Source: JAPLHV01 sp964464245 (GTDB taxonomy: Bacteria > Caldisericota > JANLFM01). Taken from it: DNA of 10,487 nucleotides. Positions 5,900-10,487 of the stretch are shown here, in pieces. The stretch covers positions 1 through 10,487 of the forward strand of contig CAYXFH010000040.1 in the NCBI GenBank assembly GCA_964464245.1. Direction: 5' to 3'. The notes under the pieces are model-generated. The model worked only from the letters and a program-made list of their open reading frames with translations, was not told the origin of the DNA and did not search any database. Each line of letters starts with the position of its first letter. Positions within the stretch are counted from its first letter, which is position 1. The translations under genes and the position numbers were made by a program.

Positions 5900-6994
5900 T
5901 TAGCTTAGTGGTTTTTTATCGTCCATGGGGACTTTGATTTCCCCAGAGATGATCTTGGCTTCAACTGCGGCGACTGCTTTCTTTACCTCTTCCGTTGCCG
6001 CAGTACCCCATGCACCGAGGTGAACGGAGCCATTGGAAAGCATCTGAGGCTGGAAGTAGTTGGCTTGACGGAAGGCATCCCAAGTGCCTTTTTGGGCAGC
6101 TTCAACCGGGCCCAATAGTTGGACGGACCAGTCTTGCACCACGGAAGTAAGGACAGTTGCTGGATCTAAATCCATCTTGTCCACATACATGGCGATGCAT
6201 TGGATTTTCTGGGCGGCGCACTCCAGGATCGAGGAATTATCATCCAGCTCGGTGAAGACGACATCAACCCCTTGCTGGGCCATGCTCTTGATGCCATCCC
6301 GTGTCTCAGCAGGAGCCAAGTAGTCACCGACATAAACGACGGTGATCTGGATATCTGCCTTGGCAGCCTTGGCGCCATAGATGAACGCATTGGTGTACCG
6401 GTTCATGGTTCCGGATTCAAAAGGTTGCAGAACTCCGATCTTTCCAGACTTGCTCGATAATGCGGCAGCGTAACCAGCGAGATAATTGCCTTCCTCCGGT
6501 GTGTCTCCAAGGAATACCAGGTTCTTTGGCGCATTGGCTTTTTGATACTTCGCCTGGTCCGGTTCGGAGGCTTTCACGGCAGGATCAATACCGAACTCAC
6601 CAATGAAATAGACGTTGGGAAAATTAGCGGCTACCGTCATCAATTGATCGGTATAGGTATCACTGTGAGCGAAAACAACCTTGGTTCCGCGCGCTGCCCA
6701 ATCGCGGATCACTTTTTCAGCATCTTGAGAGCTTACTGCCTCACTCATGCTAAGCTCGAAGGGGACTTTCCCCTGTACTGCAAGGATTCCTTTGTATCCA
6801 GCCGGATCCCAGGTGCCTTCATTGGCGTGGCCATACAAGATTGCGGCAAAGGTCATTTTTACCGCGGTAGGAGACGGCGTCGGTGAGGAGGATGTTGGAG
6901 TGGCGGTTGGTGTGGCTGTCGGGGTCGCACATCCGATTAAGAATGTGGCTATCAAAACCAAAGTCACCAGTAATACTACGGTCTTTTTACACAT
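5900..6994 (-). CDS. BMP-family substrate-binding lipoprotein of an ABC importer
   Basis: A 364-residue lipoprotein that would capture the substrate outside the membrane and hand it to the permeases. The signal peptide has a Lys3-Lys4 n-region, a hydrophobic core and the lipobox LIGC, with Cys22 lipidated. Residues 23-45 form a Thr/Pro/Ala/Ser linker with TPTA repeats written in varied codons, a style common in Chloroflexota. From about 46 the protein fits the BMP domain (PF02608): GTWDPAGYKG near the start, AARGTKVVFAHSDTYTD, FPNVYFIGEFG, then EGNYLAGYAAALSSKSGKIG, a GVDVVFTELDD segment and TSVVQDWSV. Family members such as Treponema PnrA and B. subtilis YufN/NupN bind nucleosides, but some take other ligands, so the substrate is open. 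Two ribosome sites precede the ATG at 6994-6992: AAGGAGG twelve bases upstream and GAAGG three bases upstream, both at awkward distances. It is the last gene of its transporter set, followed by a strong hairpin. Confidence 0.9.
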   Translation of the reverse strand: MCKKTVVLLVTLVLIATFLIGCATPTATPTATPTSSSPTPSPTAVKMTFAAILYGHANEGTWDPAGYKGILAVQGKVPFELSMSEAVSSQDAEKVIRDWAARGTKVVFAHSDTYTDQLMTVAANFPNVYFIGEFGIDPAVKASEPDQAKYQKANAPKNLVFLGDTPEEGNYLAGYAAALSSKSGKIGVLQPFESGTMNRYTNAFIYGAKAAKADIQITVVYVGDYLAPAETRDGIKSMAQQGVDVVFTELDDNSSILECAAQKIQCIAMYVDKMDLDPATVLTSVVQDWSVQLLGPVEAAQKGTWDAFRQANYFQPQMLSNGSVHLGAWGTAATEEVKKAVAAVEAKIISGEIKVPMDDKKPLS

Positions 6995-7075
6995 TTACCT
7001 TCTTTTCCTCCTTGTTTTTGGGCAAACTAGCTAAGTGTTTCCATTGGAACAAAAATTACTGCCCTCCTTTCTTTC

Positions 7076-8002
7076 TCATTCTCTGAAGTATGGTGTTCCC
7101 AATGCCGATGGTATGCGGGATCTACCGCTTCTTGACATGATGATGACGAGGGCGATCAGGGTGACGATATAGGGAGCCATCGTCAATAAGTCGGATGGTA
7201 TCGTCACTCCGATGGTTTGTAGCCTTACCTGCAATCCATTGATACCCGCGAATAGGAGGCAACCCCAGAAGATGTTCGATGGTTTCCAGCGTCCGAAGAT
7301 CACGATGGAAAAGGCGATCCAGCCGCGGCCGGCAACCATCCCGGAGGTGAAGCCCTGGAGAAAAGCAACCGCCAAATATGCGCCGGCGACCCCAACAAGG
7401 CCGGCGCCCACCAAGATGGTGAGATAGCGTACCCTGAAGATGTTCACTCCGGCGGCATCGGCAGCAGCGGGGTTCTCTCCGGTGGCTCTCATCTGAAGCC
7501 CCGGTCGAGTTCGGTAAATCACCAGCGAAATAACGATCAGGAGCAGGATGGAAAGATAGAATATGACGTCCAATTCCAGGAAACGCGCAAATCCTGTCAA
7601 CTCTCCTTGATAACCGACGAGCTGACCGAGCGTGGAAAAACCAATCGTATGCTGGTCGGATGGAACATAGAGCTTATAGAGGAAACTGCCAAGGCCAAGA
7701 CCGAGAAACCATAAGCCGAAACCTATAACGATCTGATCTAAGTTGAATCTCACCGCCAGTGTCGCGAGTATCAAGCCGAAGAATACTCCGCCCACGAAAC
7801 CGAATAGTAACCCCATCCAGGGGGAGTCTGCGACAAAAAAACCAATGATTCCCAACACGGCGGCGAAGGTCATGTTGCCTTCCATGCTGATATCGTACAC
7901 GCCGACTCGTTGGGAAAGGTATCCCCCCAAAGAAGCAATCAGATAAATCGGCAGGATATTGAGCGTTGCAAACAAAAGGTTGACGATCAGATCGAGAGTC
8001 AT
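7076..8002 (-). CDS. ABC importer permease, BMP/nucleoside type (second permease, NupQ/YufQ-like)
   Basis: A 308-residue inner-membrane permease of the BPD_transp_2 family, about the usual length, with eight or more hydrophobic segments. Diagnostic stretches are VGVYDISMEGNMTFAA (about 33-48), corresponding to the conserved N-I-x-x-E-G motif, and RATGENPAAADAAGV (about 172-186), the cytoplasmic coupling-helix motif that contacts the ATPase. It should pair with the other permease as a heterodimeric channel. The ATG at 8002-8000 has GAGGTG four bases upstream. It starts 107 bases after the first permease, a gap with a stem-loop, and is followed after 81 bases by the binding lipoprotein. Ligand specificity is not readable; nucleosides are the best-known cargo of the family. 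Confidence 0.9.
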   Translation of the reverse strand: MTLDLIVNLLFATLNILPIYLIASLGGYLSQRVGVYDISMEGNMTFAAVLGIIGFFVADSPWMGLLFGFVGGVFFGLILATLAVRFNLDQIVIGFGLWFLGLGLGSFLYKLYVPSDQHTIGFSTLGQLVGYQGELTGFARFLELDVIFYLSILLLIVISLVIYRTRPGLQMRATGENPAAADAAGVNIFRVRYLTILVGAGLVGVAGAYLAVAFLQGFTSGMVAGRGWIAFSIVIFGRWKPSNIFWGCLLFAGINGLQVRLQTIGVTIPSDLLTMAPYIVTLIALVIIMSRSGRSRIPSALGTPYFRE

Positions 8003-8029
8003 TACTCACCTCACACAAAGTTCATCGTT

Positions 8030-8058
8030 CGATATCCTGCTGGCCTTCGCAGATATCG
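8030..8058 (-). other. Stem-loop between the two permease genes
   Basis: CGATAT (8030-8035) pairs with ATATCG (8053-8058), then, after one bulged C at 8036, CTGC (8037-8040) with GCAG (8049-8052), leaving an eight-base loop: a 10-bp bulged stem. It lies 28 bases upstream of the second permease ATG and 51 bases past the first permease stop. The transcript beyond it is AACGATGAAC with no U-tract. It is too close to the downstream gene to be an obvious operon end; RNA processing or translational control is a guess. Confidence 0.4.
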
Positions 8059-8109
8059 GGGCATACTGAAGTGGAAGCGCATGGCGACAAAGAAGTCTTG
8101 GAGAGTTGG

Positions 8110-9231
8110 CTAGCATGCTATTTTCCCAGCGTATTCCCAACGTTGCTTCAACCATCGCTCGATATATCCGGCAAAGACTACGCACAACAACAAGAGACCA
8201 ATGAGTATATGCGAAAAAGAAGCGGGGATTCCAGCGAGCGTGAGGGAAGATGCGCCAACGAGCATGCCGGAGATAAAAAAAGCCGCAAACGGCATAGCGA
8301 TGATTTCCTCCCTGGCCAACATCACTACTACAATCGCAGTGAATCCATAACCGCCAGTGACATTCCTCTCCATTCTCATGAAGTCACCTACAACCTCAAC
8401 GGTGCCCCCCAGAGCGGAAATACCGCCACTGATAAGCATTACGATCATGGTCAACTTGGCAATGTCCATACCTGCCAGCCGTGCAGCTTCACGCCCAAAA
8501 CCGACAGCCTGCAAGCGATACCCGAGGCTGGTGCGGTTGATGATAAACCAGACGATTGGTATCAGCGCCAAAGCGATCAGGAAGGTCGTATTAAGAGGGT
8601 ATTGGAGGAAAGGCATCTGAGCCTGCAACAGGATTTCTGAAGACCTTGGATAGTTAGGATGAGGCATGCTGAGCGGCCCGCTGATCATATACTCCAACAG
8701 CTTTAAGGCGATATAGTTAAGCATTAGGGTAGAAAGCATTTCGTGGACACCGAACCGAGTCTTCAAAAAACCAGCGATTCCGGACCACAGAGCGCCACCA
8801 ATAAAAGAGGTCAGGAATATTATCGGCAGCAAGATGCCGGCTGGCAGATTGAGGTTGACGCCGATGGCTGTTGCTACGATCGCTCCAATCGCCATTTGCC
8901 CTTCCGCCCCCAGATTCCACAGGCCGCAGCGGAAAGCAATGATCATTCCTGCGCCGGCAATAATGATCGGTGTGGCTTTCGCCAATACTTCTAAAATGCC
9001 ATATTGCGAAAAGAAACTATAGGAAAAGAAAGAGCTGTACACAGAAATGGGGTTTTCCCCGGTAAGAGCGTAGATAACCACTCCACCGATCAGGAAAGTA
9101 AGTAAAAAGGCGATCACATAAGCGAGAGGGGAGGCTAGGGTGAGTCTCGAGATGTTGAGCGTTTTAAACCAGGTCGCCCGCCGTTGAGACTCTTGCCCGT
9201 TTGGGTTTGGTTGTTTGTTAGTTACCAACAC
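8110..9231 (-). CDS. ABC importer permease, BMP/nucleoside type (first permease, NupP/YufP-like)
   Basis: A 373-residue BPD_transp_2 family permease. A polar 30-residue N-terminus is followed by a first membrane helix at about 35-58 (PLAYVIAFLLTFLIGG), an extracytoplasmic segment containing ENPISVYSSFF, then GLWNLGAEGQMAIGAI (about 104-119), the family N-x-x-x-E-G-Q motif, and a coupling-helix region QAVGFGREAARLAGMDI near 240-256. The first permease of BMP systems is usually the longer one with this periplasmic loop, as here. The start is a GTG at 9231-9229, inside the end of the ATPase gene (14-base overlap), supported by AAGGAG six bases upstream. That overlap implies coupled translation with the ATPase. 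Substrate unknown. Confidence 0.9.
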   Translation of the reverse strand: MLVTNKQPNPNGQESQRRATWFKTLNISRLTLASPLAYVIAFLLTFLIGGVVIYALTGENPISVYSSFFSYSFFSQYGILEVLAKATPIIIAGAGMIIAFRCGLWNLGAEGQMAIGAIVATAIGVNLNLPAGILLPIIFLTSFIGGALWSGIAGFLKTRFGVHEMLSTLMLNYIALKLLEYMISGPLSMPHPNYPRSSEILLQAQMPFLQYPLNTTFLIALALIPIVWFIINRTSLGYRLQAVGFGREAARLAGMDIAKLTMIVMLISGGISALGGTVEVVGDFMRMERNVTGGYGFTAIVVVMLAREEIIAMPFAAFFISGMLVGASSLTLAGIPASFSHILIGLLLLCVVFAGYIERWLKQRWEYAGKIAC

Positions 9232-10487
9232 TTTCCACTCCTTCGCAGTGTGCCCCTCCGGTCATCAGGACACCGACATCGAATTTGGACACTGAACGAA
9301 GATCGTCGAAAACCCCCACTATCTCTCCCCGGTAAATGACCATTAAACGATTGCTGACCAACAAGAGTTCATCAAGATCGGTGCCCATGAACAACACGGT
9401 CATTCCGGCTTTCTTCATCGTCAGAAGTTTTTCGTAGATGAAGCTTTGCGACTTGATGTCCAAACCCTTCGTGGGATGGTAGGCGATCATGAACTTAGGG
9501 TTCGATTCAATCTTCCTTCCAATTGCAAGCCTTTGACGATTTCCACCGGAGAGCTTCACCGCCTGCAATAGAATGCTGGGAGTTTGGACCTGATAATCGG
9601 TTACGATTCTCTTTGCATGAGCTGTAATGGCCTTCCGGTTAAGCAGCCCATGGCGACTGAAGGGGGGTTTTTCTGGGTAATCCAAGATCGAATTATCGCG
9701 AACGGAAAAGAGAGGAACCAGTGCGTTGGAACTAGGCATTAAGCTCATTCCCAGCTTCATCCGATGCAAAGGCAAGGAGCGTGTGATGTCAGAGCCTCGA
9801 TAGATAACCTTTCCACTTTTTACTCGCCGCAGGCCAATTAAGGCTTCTGCAAGATAGTTGCTGCCGTTGCCCTCAATCCCTGCCAATCCCACGATCTCTC
9901 CTTCGTAGAACTGACAGGATACATTCTTCAATGCAAGCAATCCTCTTTCATCGATGACGTTCAAATCCTTCACTTCGAGAATCGAGGCGCCTTTCTCCTG
10001 TGGCAGAACGGCGGATGTTTTCTCCAGCTCAGCGCCTACCATCATGACGGTGAGCTTCTCTAGGGTCGCCTCTTTCCCGGAGATCGTTCCAACTAATTTG
10101 CCTTTGCGGAATGCGGAGATACGGTCGGAAATCTGCAGTGCCTCTTGTAACCTGTGCGTTATATAGATGATTGAATAGCCACTTTTATTGAGATCTTTAA
10201 CTATTTGCAGAAATGAATCCAATTCATTTGGCGCCAATACATTGGTGGCTTCATCAAACAATAGTATTTTTGACCCACGGGCTAGTATTTTGAGAATTTC
10301 AACTTTTTGTTTTTCTCCTTCAGTTAAAGAACCAACTTCTCGATCGATCTTGTCTTCCAATCCAAAACCGAACATTTCGGAGAGTTGCTGGATGATTGCC
10401 TTGGCCCCCTTATGATCGATGATGAATTTGGTCTTTTCCATGAAAAGGTAGATGTTCTCTAAGATGCTAAGATCAGGCACCAGCTTA
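9218..10487 (-). CDS. Double-domain ABC transporter ATPase, BMP/nucleoside type, N-terminus outside window
   Basis: The reading frame stays open to the window edge: a GTG at 10480-10478 is preceded in frame by Lys and Leu codons, and the edge sequence KLVPDLSILENIYLF is the stretch that follows the Q-loop of the first nucleotide-binding domain. The real start and first Walker A therefore lie outside, about 80-100 residues away. Counting from that GTG, domain 1 has a divergent signature SLTEGEKQ (51-58), Walker B ILLFDEATNVL (72-82) with Glu77, and H-loop ITHRL (107-111). Domain 2 has a Walker A-like GIEGNGSNYL (201-210) lacking the Lys, a signature KLSGGNRQ (309-316), and AYHPTKGLD (333-341). 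A Lys-less second Walker A is normal in YufO/NupO-like proteins, but the Ala in DEAT and loss of the PEDR motif near 249-255 are unusual. It energises the adjacent permeases and overlaps the first by 14 bases. Confidence 0.9.
   Translation of the reverse strand, partial: KLVPDLSILENIYLFMEKTKFIIDHKGAKAIIQQLSEMFGFGLEDKIDREVGSLTEGEKQKVEILKILARGSKILLFDEATNVLAPNELDSFLQIVKDLNKSGYSIIYITHRLQEALQISDRISAFRKGKLVGTISGKEATLEKLTVMMVGAELEKTSAVLPQEKGASILEVKDLNVIDERGLLALKNVSCQFYEGEIVGLAGIEGNGSNYLAEALIGLRRVKSGKVIYRGSDITRSLPLHRMKLGMSLMPSSNALVPLFSVRDNSILDYPEKPPFSRHGLLNRKAITAHAKRIVTDYQVQTPSILLQAVKLSGGNRQRLAIGRKIESNPKFMIAYHPTKGLDIKSQSFIYEKLLTMKKAGMTVLFMGTDLDELLLVSNRLMVIYRGEIVGVFDDLRSVSKFDVGVLMTGGAHCEGVESVGN
9238..9243 (-). 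promoter_or_regulatory. Shine-Dalgarno AAGGAG that fixes the GTG start of the first permease
   Basis: AAGGAG on the minus strand lies six bases before the GTG at 9231-9229 and inside the coding end of the ATPase gene. It supports a GTG start and the 14-base overlap between the two genes. Confidence 0.7.

Noticed and set aside
6862..6929. Possible DNA tandem repeat in the region encoding the lipoprotein linker
   Set aside because: The repetition is at protein level (TPTA units); codons vary between units, so it is a low-complexity linker and not a DNA repeat array.
7037..7050. Near-palindrome GTTTCCATTGGAAC upstream of the lipoprotein gene
   Set aside because: The core is only an 11-base inverted repeat with a single-base centre and no recognisable -10/-35 pair around it; too short to call an operator.
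8071..8640. A 189-codon plus-strand open frame
   Set aside because: It lies opposite the first permease and the gap after it. Its translation is rich in His, Ser and Gln without family motifs, while the opposite strand encodes a clear BPD_transp_2 protein.
10478..10480. GTG as the start codon of the ATPase
   Set aside because: The frame is open upstream to the window edge and the protein would begin in the middle of the first nucleotide-binding domain, lacking its Walker A. The gene must start outside the window.

Overview
The window is a densely packed, entirely minus-strand stretch, so transcription runs from high to low coordinates. It carries eleven protein genes, two of them cut by the window edges. 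No RNA gene, insertion sequence, CRISPR array or origin was seen, and no gene-free stretch exceeds about 190 bases. The organism is probably an anaerobic or facultative member of the Chloroflexota (Anaerolineae-like). The main clue is the binding lipoprotein, whose lipidated Cys is followed by a Thr-Pro-Thr-Ala repeat linker typical of that phylum. Moderate GC content and a biotin-dependent, sodium-pump type decarboxylase fit this. The phylum is an inference, not something the sequence proves.

Right part (10487 to 5900): a complete ABC importer of the BMP (basic membrane protein / nucleoside-type) family. In transcription order it has a double-domain ATPase (start outside the window), two BPD_transp_2 permeases and a substrate-binding lipoprotein. 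The ATPase and first permease overlap by 14 bases. The ATPase has unusually degenerate motifs.

Middle (5778 to 3903): a zinc-dependent medium-chain alcohol dehydrogenase, then a 245-residue protein with a GNAT-like acyltransferase core and an N-terminal extension.

Left part (3803 to 390): a four-gene membrane decarboxylase cluster in the same order as the Veillonella methylmalonyl-CoA decarboxylase genes but without the small epsilon subunit. It encodes carboxyltransferase (mmdA), small membrane anchor (mmdD), biotin carrier (mmdC) and sodium-pumping membrane subunit (mmdB). The genes are separated by 11 bases, an 8-base overlap and 6 bases, a clear translationally linked operon.

Left edge (202 to 1): the first 67 codons of a membrane transporter resembling the CitMHS_2 / sodium:proton antiporter group, with markedly higher GC and GC3 than everything to its right.

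Working model (inference): the importer brings in an unidentified small organic substrate, the dehydrogenase and GNAT-like protein help convert it, and an acyl-CoA intermediate is decarboxylated with export of Na+. Four gaps in the chain (between the permeases, after the lipoprotein, after the dehydrogenase, after the GNAT-like gene) each hold a stem-loop with no clear U-tract. These could be processing, stability or partial-termination elements that adjust expression along one long transcript.
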